From Vreelandella arcis (lineage in GTDB: Bacteria; Pseudomonadota; Gammaproteobacteria; Pseudomonadales; Halomonadaceae), in NCBI RefSeq assembly GCF_900103865.1, contig NZ_FNII01000007.1:1-64000 (forward strand): a stretch of DNA of 64,000 nt. The letters are read 5' to 3'. Made by a program: the position numbers and the translations under genes. Positions 1 to 13,197 of this stretch are shown here, piece by piece. Position 1 is the first letter of the stretch. Every line of letters begins with the position of its first letter. The notes beneath the pieces were generated by a model. It was not told where the DNA came from. It searched no databases and was given only the letters and a program-made list of their open reading frames with translations.

Positions 1-279
1 GCCTTTCTGGGCCTCGTGCCGATACTGAAAGAGTCAGGTACATCGGTGAAGCTGCGATCCCATCTTTCCAAGGCAGGGGCGCCCAGTATCCGCCGGAAAC
101 TTTATATGGCCGCCGTCGTATCGACCCGCTGTAATCCTGACGTCAGCGAGCAATTTGCACGACTCAAAGCCCGTGGCAAGCCAACGTTGTCGGCGCTGGG
201 GGCGGCTATGCGCAAATTGGTACATATCGCTTTCGGGGTGTTGAAGTCACAAAGCGAATATCGGCCGCAAGGGACATAA
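1..279 (+). CDS. IS110-family transposase, C-terminal part (runs in from left edge)
   Basis: The reading frame is open from base 1 to a TAA at 277-279 and gives about 92 residues, the last third of an IS110-type transposase. It carries the conserved Transposase_20 pattern: GLVP, then ESGTSV, then LSKAG, then KLYMAAV, then SALGAAMRKLVH. In this family a RuvC-like N-terminal DEDD domain works with this C-terminal region, which carries a catalytic serine. The N-terminal part would lie before the window, so I cannot tell whether the copy is intact. The element appears to end shortly downstream, since pyrG follows within 280 bases. Confidence 0.85.
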   Translation, partial: AFLGLVPILKESGTSVKLRSHLSKAGAPSIRRKLYMAAVVSTRCNPDVSEQFARLKARGKPTLSALGAAMRKLVHIAFGVLKSQSEYRPQGT

Positions 280-3094
<2,815 letters not shown>

Positions 3095-3120
3095 TAGCGG
3101 TGTAAAACGCGATACGCTAG

Positions 3121-4443
<1,323 letters not shown>

Positions 4444-4463
4444 GGACAAAATCGAGGTTGCCT

Positions 4464-4481
4464 TGTAAGAGATGTCTCAAA
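4464..4481 (+). promoter_or_regulatory. Degenerate second GacA-type half site
   Basis: A TGTAAG half site at 4464-4469, six spacer bases, then CTCAAA, which matches four of six positions of the expected CTTACA. It lies exactly 22 bp (two helical turns) upstream of the perfect GacA box, so a second response-regulator dimer could bind on the same face of the helix. It may also be only a decayed copy. Confidence 0.45.
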
Positions 4482-4485
4482 ATTT

Positions 4486-4503
4486 TGTAAGAGATCTCTT
4501 ACA
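4486..4503 (+). promoter_or_regulatory. GacA/UvrY upstream activating sequence (perfect palindrome)
   Basis: TGTAAG-N6-CTTACA is the known binding consensus of the GacA response regulator upstream of rsmX/Y/Z and csrB/C. Here both half sites and the spacer (AGATCT) are fully palindromic and the symmetry extends to 4484-4505. Its centre (4494/4495) is about 181 bases before the predicted RNA start near 4675, close to the spacing known for Pseudomonas rsmZ. Confidence 0.88.
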
Positions 4504-4594
4504 AATGCCGTCGAAAATCGCTCTTTGTGGGTAAGAAAAATAGAAATTATTGACGGATATAAAGTTAACTATCTGTTTTTATTTTATTTTTAGA

Positions 4595-4632
4595 AAAGGG
4601 CGGGCCGCCAAGGTTCGCCCTTTGTCGTTTTT
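4595..4632 (+). terminator. Probable eno terminator
   Basis: Perfect 8-bp stem AAAGGGCG (4595-4602) / CGCCCTTT (4616-4623) with a 13-base loop, followed after a few bases by a run of five T (4628-4632). It would end the pyrG-kdsA-eno transcript between the GacA box and the RNA promoter, insulating the RNA gene from read-through. Confidence 0.65.
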
Positions 4633-4639
4633 GACCGCC

Positions 4640-4667
4640 TTGTGATGGCTTGGCGTTCTGCCACAAT
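4640..4667 (+). promoter_or_regulatory. Predicted promoter of the RsmZ/CsrB-type RNA
   Basis: TTGTGA (4640-4645) and CACAAT (4662-4667) with a 16-bp spacer fit a moderate sigma-70 promoter, and place the transcript start near 4675. A weak promoter needing an activator is expected for GacA-dependent RNA genes. Confidence 0.55.
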
Positions 4668-4674
4668 GCGTATT

Positions 4675-4848
4675 AAGGACAAGGGGGCAAGGATGCTCTC
4701 AAGCAGGATGCAACAACGGGATGCAGGTTGGTGCGCTGGGTGACACAGCGATGTGAGACCCTGGCAAGGACAGCACCAAAGGAAGTTGACACAGGGAGTG
4801 GTCAGAGGAAGTGCTTGGAGCGGGCGGCCTACGGGTCGCCTTTTTTTG
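4675..4848 (+). ncRNA. rsmZ: RsmZ/CsrB-type regulatory RNA that titrates CsrA
   Basis: About 174 nucleotides of non-coding sequence with nine GGA motifs (beginning at 4677, 4691, 4706, 4719, 4768, 4781, 4795, 4807, 4817), the binding element of CsrA/RsmA. Three lie in a near-repeat around GGATGCA/GGGATGCAGG. The transcript is bounded by a predicted promoter and a strong intrinsic terminator, and is preceded by a perfect GacA box. It lies beside fdxA-mutS-pncC-recA, the same neighbourhood as rsmZ (rpoS-rsmZ-fdxA) in Pseudomonas. By analogy it sequesters CsrA, whose gene is 10 kb downstream, when the GacS/GacA two-component system is active. The 5' end is inferred from promoter spacing and is uncertain by several bases. 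Confidence 0.85.
4823..4847 (+). terminator. Intrinsic terminator of the regulatory RNA
   Basis: Stem GGCGG/TCGCC (one G-T pair) closing a CCTACGGG loop, followed immediately by seven T at 4841-4847. It has the form and position expected for the 3' end of an Rsm/Csr RNA. Confidence 0.8.
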
Positions 4849-4961
4849 TGTCTATGGATATAACAAGTTAATCGTGGCACATAAAAAAACCAGCGCATTC
4901 GCTGGTTTCTAAAAGCCTACGTGGCTTAATGGCGGCTCGGTTAAACGAGGCCATACCATGT

Positions 4962-5285
4962 TTAGCGCTCGAGTTTTTCGAGCTTGCCGCTTTTGCCGTC
5001 CCATTCTTCGGCATCGGGCAGTGGGTCTTTTTTCTCGGCAATGTTCGGCCATACCTCCGACAGTTCAGCGTTGATCTCGATAAACTGCTCCTGCCCATCG
5101 GGCAGTTCATCTTCGGAGTAAATCGCCTCGGCGGGGCACTCCGGCTCACACAGCGCGCAGTCGATACACTCGTCCGGGTGAATCACCAGAAAATTCGGGC
5201 CTTCGTAAAAACAGTCGACTGGGCAGACCTCGACACAGTCAGTGTATTTGCATTGGATGCAGTTCTCGGTAACGACAAACGTCAT
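4962..5285 (-). CDS. fdxA: 7Fe ferredoxin (3Fe-4S + 4Fe-4S), FdxA/FdI type
   Basis: A small cytoplasmic electron carrier. At 107 residues it matches the Azotobacter FdI/Pseudomonas FdxA family. Nine cysteines are visible at 9, 12, 17, 21, 25, 40, 43, 46 and 50; they fall in the two cluster-binding stretches [17 protein letters not shown] and [12 protein letters not shown]. The acidic C-terminal tail is usual. The start follows a GAGGG ribosome site. It is transcribed towards the regulatory RNA, with a 9-bp stem-loop in its presumed leader. In Pseudomonas this gene is the neighbour of rsmZ and precedes mutS, as here. Confidence 0.95.
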   Translation of the reverse strand: MTFVVTENCIQCKYTDCVEVCPVDCFYEGPNFLVIHPDECIDCALCEPECPAEAIYSEDELPDGQEQFIEINAELSEVWPNIAEKKDPLPDAEEWDGKSGKLEKLER

Positions 5286-5304
5286 CTTGCTATCCCTCTT
5301 GCGG

Positions 5305-5326
5305 GACCAAGGGGACGCCCTTGGTC
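5305..5326 (-). promoter_or_regulatory. Stem-loop in the fdxA leader
   Basis: Perfect inverted repeat GACCAAGGG / CCCTTGGTC with a 4-base loop, 20-41 bases upstream of the fdxA ATG. No T-run follows on either strand, so it is more likely a leader structure or protein site than a terminator. Function unknown. Confidence 0.5.
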
Positions 5327-5444
5327 GTGGTCAATCGTGAATGGTTATAAATCAGCTGTTTTTTATAAGCTAAAAAGTATGGGCGACATTCTAGAGGTGC
5401 CCTCACGCGGCGGCAAGCATCGCGGCGCTGTTCTAATGCGTCGA

Positions 5445-8015
5445 TTAGAGCATTTCGCGCCATTGATACAGTAGATCCAGTGCTTCCCGGGGCGATAAAC
5501 CATCCACATCAGCATGTTCCAGCGCTTCCACGATAGGGTGGGGTGCGCTGGCGAATAAGTCATTTTGTTGGGGAGCAGTGTGTTGTGATGACGGCATCTG
5601 GCGCTGCTCCTCTACGTCGCGCTGCTCTAAAGTGACAAGCTTTTCGCGTGCCCGCTGAATGACGTGAGCGGGAACCCCTGCCAGCTGTGCGACTTGTAAG
5701 CCGTAGCTTTGACTGGCGGGGCCGGCTTCAATCCGGTGCATAAACACGATGTTGTCACCGTGTTCGGTGGCGGTTAAATGAATGTTCGCCACTCCGTCGG
5801 CCTGGTCGGGTAGCCCGGTCATTTCAAAGTAGTGGGTCGCGAAGAGCGTTAGCGCGCGTGCCTGGGCTAAGTGCTCGGCACTAGCCCAGGCCAGCGAGAG
5901 GCCGTCGAAGGTGCTGGTGCCGCGGCCGATTTCGTCCATCAACACTAGGCTGTGCTCGGTCGCATTGTGCAGGATATTGGCGGTTTCGGTCATTTCGACC
6001 ATGAACGTCGAACGACCGCCGGCCAAGTCATCCGACGAGCCGATACGCGTAAAGATGCGGTCAACAGGGCCTATCTCAGCGGCATCGGCCGGGACAAAGC
6101 TACCGCTGTGGGCCAATAGCGCAATCAGTGCGGTTTGGCGCATATAGGTCGACTTACCGCCCATGTTCGGCCCGGTGATAATCAGCATGTGCTGCTCGGG
6201 GGTGAGCGTCACATCGTTGGGTATGAAGGGATGGTCGCTAACCTGTTCGACCACCGGATGGCGACCGGCCTGGATAGTCAGGCCGGTGGACTCAACCAGG
6301 GTGGGTCGCACCCAGTTAAGCGCTTCAGCGCGCTCGCTAAAGGCGCACAGCACATCCAGCTCGGCGAGCGCCTGAGAGGTGCGCTGCAGTGCGTTGAGCT
6401 CTTCATTCAGCTCGTTAAGGAGCTGGTCGTAGAGCCACTTTTCACGGGAAAGCGAGCGGGATTTTGCCGACAGCGCTTTATCCTCGAACTCTTTTAGCTC
6501 GGGGATGATAAACCGCTCGGCATTTTTTAGCGTTTGCCGCCGAATGTAATCCACCGGAGCCTGTTGGGCTTGAGCGCGGGGCAGCTCGATAAAGTAGCCG
6601 TGGACGCGATTGTAGCCGACTTTCAAATTAGCAAGGCCGGTGCGTTCCCGCTCGCGTACTTCCAGCTGTACCAGATAATCGCCGGCGTTTTCGGCGAGAC
6701 CGCGATGCTCATCCAGCTCAGCGTCGTACCCCGGGGCGATCACCCCGCCGTCGCGGATCACCACCGGGGGGTTATCGACCAGCGCCCGCTGCAGCGTGTC
6801 GGCTATCGCCGGGTAAGGCCGAATATGCGGGCGTAGGCTATCCAGCAAACTGCCCTCTTCAACGTCGCTTAGCTGCTGCTCCAGGGCGGGCAGCGTGGTC
6901 AGTGCATCGCGCAGGCGTGCCAAATCGCGAGGCCGAGCGCTGTATAGCGCGACCCGGGCCAGGATGCGCTCGACGTCGCCAACGTCGCTTAAGGTGTCGC
7001 GCATCGTCAGGTAGCGGGCATCAAGGCTTAAGAGCGCCACGCCTGCCTGGCGGCCCTGGATGATATCGCGTTGGCGCAACGGTCGATTGAGCCAACGCTT
7101 TAACAAGCGGGAACCCATTGCCGTGGTGCAGGTATCCAGCACGCTGGCCAGCGTATTATCGGTGGTGCCGCCTAGGTTGAGGTCGATTTCCAGGTTGCGC
7201 CGGCTGGCGGCATCAATGACCACGGCATCGTCACGGTTCTCAACGCTAATCGCGGTGACGTGGGGCAGGCGTGAGCGCTGGGTATCGCGCGCGTAGTCAA
7301 TCAGCACGCCGGCAGCGACCAACGCCGTGTTGAGGTGGGCGCAGCCGAAGCCGCGTAGATCTTGTACCTCGAACTGGTCGCACAAACTGCGCGTCGCGCT
7401 CTGTAAGTCGAACAGCCACTCGCCCTGGCGGCGCAGGCTGCGCGTTTGCGACCAGGTGTCCGGTAGGGTTAGGCTCTCGGGAACAAGGAGCTCCGCTGGC
7501 GACAGGCGAGTTAACTCGGCCAGCATTTCGGCTTCGCTATCGACTTCGAGTACGCTAAAGCGCCCGCTGGAAAGTTCCAGCCAAGCCAGCCCCCAGCGAT
7601 CGCTGCCGGGTGCCAATGCCACCAGCACGTTGTCGCGGCGGGCATCCAGTAGCGCTTCGTCGTGCAGCGTTCCCGGTGTCACAATACGCACAACTTGACG
7701 ATCGACGGGCCCTTTGCTGGTCGCCGGGTCACCAATTTGCTCGCAAATGGCCACCGACTCGCCCGCGGCGACCAGGCGTGCTAAATACCCTTCGGCGCTA
7801 TGGTAGGGCACGCCCGCCATGGGGATAGGCTGGCCGCCTGATTGACCTCGCTGGGTTAGGGTGATGTCCAATAGCCCGGCGGCGCGTTTTGCATCATCAA
7901 AAAACAGCTCGTAAAAATCACCCATTCGGTAAAACAGCAGTACCTCAGGGTGTTCGCGTTTGATGTTTAAGTATTGCGCGATCATGGGCGTGTGCGCGGG
8001 GCTGGCCTGTGACAT
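5445..8015 (-). CDS. mutS: DNA mismatch repair protein MutS
   Basis: Recognises mispairs and small loops and starts methyl-directed repair with MutL. The protein has 856 residues. The mismatch-reading Phe-X-Glu is at F34-Y-E36 (GDFYELF), the Walker [10 protein letters not shown] has Lys621, and [12 protein letters not shown] and the ATHYFEMT switch are present. I start at the ATG at 8015 because AGGA lies six bases upstream and the resulting [15 protein letters not shown] resembles the E. coli N-terminus. An upstream in-frame ATG at 8057 would add 14 residues but has no ribosome site. It is divergent from pncC, in the conserved mutS-pncC-recA order. Confidence 0.97.
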   Translation of the reverse strand: MSQASPAHTPMIAQYLNIKREHPEVLLFYRMGDFYELFFDDAKRAAGLLDITLTQRGQSGGQPIPMAGVPYHSAEGYLARLVAAGESVAICEQIGDPATSKGPVDRQVVRIVTPGTLHDEALLDARRDNVLVALAPGSDRWGLAWLELSSGRFSVLEVDSEAEMLAELTRLSPAELLVPESLTLPDTWSQTRSLRRQGEWLFDLQSATRSLCDQFEVQDLRGFGCAHLNTALVAAGVLIDYARDTQRSRLPHVTAISVENRDDAVVIDAASRRNLEIDLNLGGTTDNTLASVLDTCTTAMGSRLLKRWLNRPLRQRDIIQGRQAGVALLSLDARYLTMRDTLSDVGDVERILARVALYSARPRDLARLRDALTTLPALEQQLSDVEEGSLLDSLRPHIRPYPAIADTLQRALVDNPPVVIRDGGVIAPGYDAELDEHRGLAENAGDYLVQLEVRERERTGLANLKVGYNRVHGYFIELPRAQAQQAPVDYIRRQTLKNAERFIIPELKEFEDKALSAKSRSLSREKWLYDQLLNELNEELNALQRTSQALAELDVLCAFSERAEALNWVRPTLVESTGLTIQAGRHPVVEQVSDHPFIPNDVTLTPEQHMLIITGPNMGGKSTYMRQTALIALLAHSGSFVPADAAEIGPVDRIFTRIGSSDDLAGGRSTFMVEMTETANILHNATEHSLVLMDEIGRGTSTFDGLSLAWASAEHLAQARALTLFATHYFEMTGLPDQADGVANIHLTATEHGDNIVFMHRIEAGPASQSYGLQVAQLAGVPAHVIQRAREKLVTLEQRDVEEQRQMPSSQHTAPQQNDLFASAPHPIVEALEHADVDGLSPREALDLLYQWREML

Positions 8016-8147
8016 GGGCGTCCTAATTGAGCGTGGCGCAAGCGTGGCTTGCAGCATGTTCGTTGGGCAATTTCGTTGAGCAATTTCTTTGAGAAAGCTA
8101 AACGCAGTATTCTACGCTGAATTGACGACGCACATGAAGGAGCGACC

Positions 8148-8681
8148 ATGTCACCCAGTGTCTCGAGTTTAATGAACCTGGATTTGTCTATACTGGCCCA
8201 GCGCCTGGGGCGGCTTTGCCAGCAGGCCAAGGTTGAAGTCACCGCCGCCGAGTCATGCACCGGTGGTGGTATTGCCAGTGCGATCACCTCGGTGACGGGT
8301 AGCTCGGCGTATTTTACGACTGGGTATGTCACCTACGCCAATGCCGCCAAAACACGCCTGCTAGGCGTCCCGGAAACCACGCTGGAGACCCATGGTGCCG
8401 TCAGCGACGCGGTGGTTAAGGCGATGGTGGCGGGGGCCTGTCGTGAAAGCGGTGCTGGGCTCGCCGTGGCGGTCAGCGGCGTGGCGGGCCCCGACGGAGG
8501 AAGTGAAGACAAGCCTGTGGGCACGGTCTGGGTGGCATGGGGCGACACCCTCAGCCAGCAAGCCGAGCGGTTTCATTTTCCTGGCGACCGTCAGGCGGTG
8601 CGCGAGCAAGCCGTGCGGCAGGCGCTGGCAGGCTTGGTCGCGCGTTTGGCGGAACAAGTCGATAACGCGAGCGCGAAATAA
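8148..8681 (+). CDS. pncC: Nicotinamide-nucleotide amidohydrolase (CinA C-terminal family)
   Basis: Hydrolyses NMN to nicotinate mononucleotide, recycling the NMN released by NAD-dependent DNA ligase (LigA, also in this window) back into NAD synthesis. It is a 177-residue stand-alone CinA C-terminal domain with the conserved TAAESCTGG near the N-terminus, GYVTYAN, GAVS and VSGVAGPDGGS. The start follows GAAGGAG. It is the customary gene upstream of recA in gammaproteobacteria. Confidence 0.93.
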   Translation: MSPSVSSLMNLDLSILAQRLGRLCQQAKVEVTAAESCTGGGIASAITSVTGSSAYFTTGYVTYANAAKTRLLGVPETTLETHGAVSDAVVKAMVAGACRESGAGLAVAVSGVAGPDGGSEDKPVGTVWVAWGDTLSQQAERFHFPGDRQAVREQAVRQALAGLVARLAEQVDNASAK

Positions 8682-8734
8682 TCGCTCGAAACACTGGTTG
8701 AGGATTTGTTTAACGGCTAATCTTTGGCATACTA

Positions 8735-8750
8735 CTGGCTAATTATACAG
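8735..8750 (+). promoter_or_regulatory. LexA (SOS) box of recA
   Basis: CTGGCTAATTATACAG fits the CTG-N10-CAG SOS consensus and lies 22 bases before the recA ATG, overlapping the probable promoter and start site. It implies LexA control of recA and probably of the downstream recX. Confidence 0.85.
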
Positions 8751-8771
8751 CTTCTGATGAGGATTAACTGA

Positions 8772-9845
8772 ATGGCTCAGGATGATAATCGCACCAAAGC
8801 GCTTAACGCTGCGCTTACCCAAATTGATCGCCAGTTTGGTAAAGGCACGGTCATGCGTTTGGGCGATGCCCCCCGCGTTGTAATGCCGTCGGTGTCCACG
8901 GGGTCGCTGGGTTTGGATATCGCCCTGGGTATCGGGGGGCTACCCTATGGTCGGGTGTGTGAAATCTTTGGCCCGGAATCATCGGGTAAAACGACCCTGA
9001 CCCTGTCGGTCATTGCCCAGGCGCAAAAACAAGGCAAAGTGTGTGCCTTCGTTGATGCCGAGCACGCTTTGGATCCCAGCTACGCTGAAAAACTCGGCGT
9101 CAATCTGGACGACCTGCTGGTGTCGCAGCCGGATACCGGTGAGCAAGCGTTGGAAATCACCGACATGCTGGTGCGCTCGGGCGGCGTCGACGTCATTATC
9201 ATTGACTCGGTCGCCGCGTTAACGCCGCGCGCTGAGATCGAAGGTGAAATGGGCGATGCCCACGTTGGCCTTCAGGCGCGTTTGATGTCCCAGGCGCTGC
9301 GTAAAATTAGCGGCAATATTAAAAATGCCAACTGCCTTGTCGTGTTCATCAACCAGATCCGTATGAAGATCGGCGTGATGTTTGGCAGCCCCGAAACCAC
9401 CACCGGGGGTAACGCGCTGAAATTTTACGCCAGCGTACGTTTGGATATCCGCCGTACCGGCTCGGTGAAGTCGGGTGATGAAGTCACCGGTAATGAAACC
9501 CGCGTAAAAGTGGTCAAAAATAAAGTGGCGCCGCCGTTCCGTCAGGCCGAGTTCCAAATTCTCTACGGCAAAGGCATCTACCACGCCGGGGAAGTCGTCG
9601 ACTTGGGCGTACAGCAGAACCTCGTTGATAAAGCGGGTGCCTGGTACAGCTACAAAGGCAAAAAGATTGGTCAGGGTAAAGCCAATGCGGCCCAGTACCT
9701 GGAAGAGCATCCTGAAATCATGGAAGAGATCGAAAGCCAGGTGCGCGCCCAGTTGCTTGCCCAGCCCAACCCGAAAAAAGAAGACGCTTCTAAGGCGGAA
9801 GCACCCGTTGACGCCGATGCTGATACCGAAGACGATCTGCTCTAA
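8772..9845 (+). CDS. recA: Recombinase RecA
   Basis: ATP-dependent strand exchange protein for homologous recombination and co-protease for LexA cleavage. 357 residues. Walker [10 protein letters not shown] has Lys73; the pairing loops are seen around [21 protein letters not shown] and in [21 protein letters not shown]. The C-terminal tail is acidic (ends [11 protein letters not shown]), as in RecA proteins generally. An SOS box precedes it and recX follows after 15 bases, so both should be induced together. Confidence 0.99.
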   Translation: MAQDDNRTKALNAALTQIDRQFGKGTVMRLGDAPRVVMPSVSTGSLGLDIALGIGGLPYGRVCEIFGPESSGKTTLTLSVIAQAQKQGKVCAFVDAEHALDPSYAEKLGVNLDDLLVSQPDTGEQALEITDMLVRSGGVDVIIIDSVAALTPRAEIEGEMGDAHVGLQARLMSQALRKISGNIKNANCLVVFINQIRMKIGVMFGSPETTTGGNALKFYASVRLDIRRTGSVKSGDEVTGNETRVKVVKNKVAPPFRQAEFQILYGKGIYHAGEVVDLGVQQNLVDKAGAWYSYKGKKIGQGKANAAQYLEEHPEIMEEIESQVRAQLLAQPNPKKEDASKAEAPVDADADTEDDLL

Positions 9846-9860
9846 TCTGTTAGAGGCCGC

Positions 9861-10322
9861 ATGTTTTCATCGTCTCGTGATGCCACACCTCGGGATGTGG
9901 CGATTCAACTGCTGGCTCGGCGCGAATACGCGCGTGCTGAGCTGGCGCGTAAACTCGAACACAAAGCGTTTGCCGCTGAAGACATCGACGCCTGCTTAGA
10001 GGCACTGGTTGAACAAGGGCTACAGTCGGACGCGCGATTTGCCGAAAGTTTTATCCGCTCGCGGATTCACCGGGGGCAGGGTGTTATCCGCATTAAAGGC
10101 GAATTACGCCAGCGTGGGATCGACCAAGAGACATCAGCGGCGGCGTTTGCCGTTGTCGAAGAGCGTGAGGCGGTCGATTGGTTTGAGCTCGCCCGTGAGG
10201 CCTTGGCGCGTCGCTTTTCATCCCCTGGTGCTACCCCCCAAGAGCGCGCCAAGCGGGAGCGTTTTCTCGCCAGCCGTGGGTTTGATTTCGACCAAATTCG
10301 CTACGCGTTATCCTGCCTATAG
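9861..10322 (+). CDS. recX: Regulatory protein RecX
   Basis: Binds RecA filaments and limits their activity. 153 residues made of the usual three-helix repeats, with motifs ARREYARAELARKL, FIRSRIHRGQG and a C-terminal LASRGFDFDQIRYAL. The ATG follows an AGAGG ribosome site only 15 bases after recA, indicating an operon and shared SOS control. Confidence 0.95.
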   Translation: MFSSSRDATPRDVAIQLLARREYARAELARKLEHKAFAAEDIDACLEALVEQGLQSDARFAESFIRSRIHRGQGVIRIKGELRQRGIDQETSAAAFAVVEEREAVDWFELAREALARRFSSPGATPQERAKRERFLASRGFDFDQIRYALSCL

Positions 10323-10401
10323 ACCCCCTTCTGATGCCCATACGCAATTGCTTTGGATGTCTATGCCACTAACTGCGGCTTTAGTCGTTTGACAACTGCG
10401 C

Positions 10402-10407
10402 TATAAT
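10402..10407 (+). promoter_or_regulatory. Candidate -10 element upstream of alaS
   Basis: A consensus TATAAT lies 75 bases before the alaS start. The nearby TTGACA at 10389-10394 is only 7 bp away and cannot be its -35 partner; the sequence at the right distance is poor. The promoter may depend on other contacts. Confidence 0.45.
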
Positions 10408-10481
10408 GGCTTTTTTTGCGACCCCAGAGGGTAGCGGCGATAGCGCCCTGGGGCATCACGATTTATTGTTACGGATACCCT

Positions 10482-13091
10482 ATGAAGAGCGCAGAGATCA
10501 GGCAGGCTTTTTTATCTTTCTTCGAAGATCAAGGGCACACCATTGTGCCCACCAGCTCACTGGTGCCGGGCAACGACCCAACGCTGCTGTTTACCAACGC
10601 GGGAATGGTGCCGTTTAAAGATGTGTTTCTTGGCCGTGACCCACGCTCCTACGTGCGGGCGACCTCGGCGCAGCGATGCGTTCGGGCAGGCGGTAAGCAC
10701 AATGATCTGGATAACGTCGGCTACACTGCGCGCCACCACACCTTCTTTGAAATGCTGGGTAACTTCAGCTTTGGCGATTACTTCAAGCGTGATGCCATCC
10801 GTTTCGCCTGGACGTTTCTGACCGACACGCTGGGCCTACCCAAAGAAAAATTGTGGGTTACCGTGCATATCAGCGACGATGAAGCCGAACGTATCTGGAA
10901 AGATGAGATCGGCATCGACCCTGAGCGCTTTTCCAAGCTCGATGAAGATAACTTTTGGCAGATGGGCGACACCGGCCCTTGTGGGCCCAGTTCCGAGATC
11001 TTCTTTGACCACGGCCCAGAGGTGTGGGGTGGCCCTCCCGGCAGCCCTGAAGAGGATGGTGACCGTTATATCGAAATTTGGAACCTGGTGTTCATGCAGT
11101 TTGATCGCGACGCCGAAGGCACGCTTAATCCGCTGCCCAAACCGTCGATTGATACGGGTATGGGTCTAGAGCGTGTAGCGGCCGTGATGCAGGGCGTGCA
11201 CTCGAACTATGAGATCGATCTGTTCCAAAACTTACTCGACGCGGCTGCCAAGGCAACCGGACACGCTGACACCCAGTCGCCGTCGCTGCGCGTGATCGCC
11301 GACCACATCCGTTCCTGCGCTTTTTTGATTGCCGATGGCGTACTGCCGTCCAATGAAGGCCGTGGCTATGTACTGCGCCGTATCATTCGCCGGGCGATTC
11401 GCCATGGCCACAAGCTGGGGGCTACCGAGCCGTTCTTCCACAAACTGGTCGACGCCCTGGATGCCGAGATGGGCGACGCCTATCCCGAACTGCGCGAGGC
11501 GCGCGGCCAAATCGCCCGTGTATTGCTGAAGGAAGAAGAGCAGTTCGCCCGCACCCTAGATCACGGCATGGGGCTTCTCAACGCCGCGCTCGATGAACTG
11601 GAAGGCGATGTCCTACCCGGCGAGACGGTCTTTAAACTCTACGATACTTATGGGTTCCCCTACGACTTAACCGCTGATGTCTGCCGCGAGCGCGAAGTCA
11701 CCCTCGACGAAGCAGCCTTCCATCGCGAACTGGAAGCGCAGCGCGAGCGTGCCCGCGCGGCCAGCCAGTTTGGGGCGGATTACAGTGCCTCCATTGAGCT
11801 TGACGGCGAAACCACCTTTACCGGCTATGATCGTCTGGAAGACCAGTCTAGCGTTACCGCGCTGGTCGACACGGAAGGCAACGAACTGGTCGCGCTGGAA
11901 GCCGGCCAAAAGGGCACCGTAGTGTTGGATCGCACGCCGTTCTACGGCGAGTCGGGCGGTCAGGTTGGCGATACTGGTTATTTATATGTCGATGGCGGCC
12001 GTTTTCAGGTCACCGACACCCAAAAACAAAGCGGCCATCACCTGCACCAGGGCATCATGGTCGAGGGCTCCCTTAGTGTGGGGGCCGGCGTGCGTGGCGA
12101 GGTCGATGCCAGCCTGCGCACGGCAACGATCCGCAATCACTCAGCGACGCACCTGCTGCATAAGGCGTTGCGCATGGTGCTGGGCGATCACGTTCAGCAG
12201 AAAGGCTCTCTGGTGAACGCCGAGCGGCTGCGCTTCGATTTCAGCCACTTCGAACCCATGACGGCAGAGCAGTTGGCGGAAGTCGAGCGGCTAGTCAACG
12301 AGCAAATTCTGGCCAATGCGCCGACCAAAATCGAGCAAATGAGCCTGGATCAAGCCAAGGCCAAGGGGGCTGCTGCCCTGTTTGAAGCCAAATACGCCGA
12401 CAATGTTCGCGTGTTGACCATTGGAGCAGACGATTTCTCCATCGAGCTATGCGGCGGCACTCACGTGGCGCGCAGCGGTGACATCGGTTGCTGTCACGTG
12501 GTCAACGAAGTGGGTATCGCCTCCGGCGTACGCCGTATCGAAGCGATTACCGGTGAAAACGCCCTGGCGTATTTCCGTGAGCAAGAAGCCCGCGTCCAGC
12601 GCCTGGGTGAGCGGTTGAAAACCAAACCCGAGCAGGTCGAAGCGCGGGTCGAGTCGCTGGTGGAGCGTAATCGTAGTCTGGAAAAAGAGCTTGAACAGTT
12701 AAAATCCAAGCTTGCCAGCGCCGCGGGTAGCGATATGCTCAGTCAGGTACAAGACGTTAACGGCGTTAAATTGCTTGCGACCCAACTGGACGGCGTGTCA
12801 GGCAAAGAGCTTCGCGACGTACTCGACCAGCTGAAAAACAAGCTGGGCTCGGGGGTTGTCATCCTCGGCGTTGCCGACCAAGCGGCTGGTAAAGTTAGCT
12901 TGGTCGCGGGCGTCACCAAAGACCTCACCGGGCGAGTGAAGGCCGGTGAGCTGGTCAACCATGTTGCCTCGCAGGTGGGCGGTAAAGGCGGGGGTCGCCC
13001 GGATATGGCGCAGGCAGGCGGTAGTCAGCCCGATGCATTGCCCGGCGCGTTGAGCAGTGTCCCGGCATGGTTGGAAAACACGCTTAGCTAA
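10482..13091 (+). CDS. alaS: Alanine--tRNA ligase
   Basis: Charges tRNA-Ala and edits mis-charged seryl-tRNA. 869 residues with the start at 10482 ([14 protein letters not shown]), which matches the family N-terminus; an in-frame ATG 66 bases upstream would add an unrelated stretch. Domains in order are: class II catalytic core ([29 protein letters not shown]), tRNA recognition, editing domain ([14 protein letters not shown], and CGGTHV for the zinc site), coiled coil and C-Ala domain ending in [12 protein letters not shown]. It lies in the conserved recA-recX-alaS order. Confidence 0.98.
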   Translation: MKSAEIRQAFLSFFEDQGHTIVPTSSLVPGNDPTLLFTNAGMVPFKDVFLGRDPRSYVRATSAQRCVRAGGKHNDLDNVGYTARHHTFFEMLGNFSFGDYFKRDAIRFAWTFLTDTLGLPKEKLWVTVHISDDEAERIWKDEIGIDPERFSKLDEDNFWQMGDTGPCGPSSEIFFDHGPEVWGGPPGSPEEDGDRYIEIWNLVFMQFDRDAEGTLNPLPKPSIDTGMGLERVAAVMQGVHSNYEIDLFQNLLDAAAKATGHADTQSPSLRVIADHIRSCAFLIADGVLPSNEGRGYVLRRIIRRAIRHGHKLGATEPFFHKLVDALDAEMGDAYPELREARGQIARVLLKEEEQFARTLDHGMGLLNAALDELEGDVLPGETVFKLYDTYGFPYDLTADVCREREVTLDEAAFHRELEAQRERARAASQFGADYSASIELDGETTFTGYDRLEDQSSVTALVDTEGNELVALEAGQKGTVVLDRTPFYGESGGQVGDTGYLYVDGGRFQVTDTQKQSGHHLHQGIMVEGSLSVGAGVRGEVDASLRTATIRNHSATHLLHKALRMVLGDHVQQKGSLVNAERLRFDFSHFEPMTAEQLAEVERLVNEQILANAPTKIEQMSLDQAKAKGAAALFEAKYADNVRVLTIGADDFSIELCGGTHVARSGDIGCCHVVNEVGIASGVRRIEAITGENALAYFREQEARVQRLGERLKTKPEQVEARVESLVERNRSLEKELEQLKSKLASAAGSDMLSQVQDVNGVKLLATQLDGVSGKELRDVLDQLKNKLGSGVVILGVADQAAGKVSLVAGVTKDLTGRVKAGELVNHVASQVGGKGGGRPDMAQAGGSQPDALPGALSSVPAWLENTLS

Positions 13092-13094
13092 ATA

Positions 13095-13134
13095 GAAAGG
13101 CCGGTGGCATTATTTGCTATCGGCCTTTCGTTTA
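13095..13134 (+). terminator. alaS terminator
   Basis: Perfect stem GAAAGGCCG (13095-13103) / CGGCCTTTC (13121-13129) with a 17-base loop, followed by GTTTA. It lies directly after the alaS stop and before lysC. Confidence 0.7.
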
Positions 13135-13197
13135 TTGGTAATACAGGATTTTACTTTCCATTCCCCATACATTTCCAAAACATAGGAAAAACGGCAT

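Noticed and set aside
4929..5474. 181-codon frame on the plus strand opposite fdxA
   Set aside because: It overlaps the well-supported fdxA completely and has no independent features.
10389..10407. TTGACA and TATAAT upstream of alaS read as one strong promoter
   Set aside because: The spacing is only 7 bp, too short for sigma-70; only the -10 is kept as a candidate.
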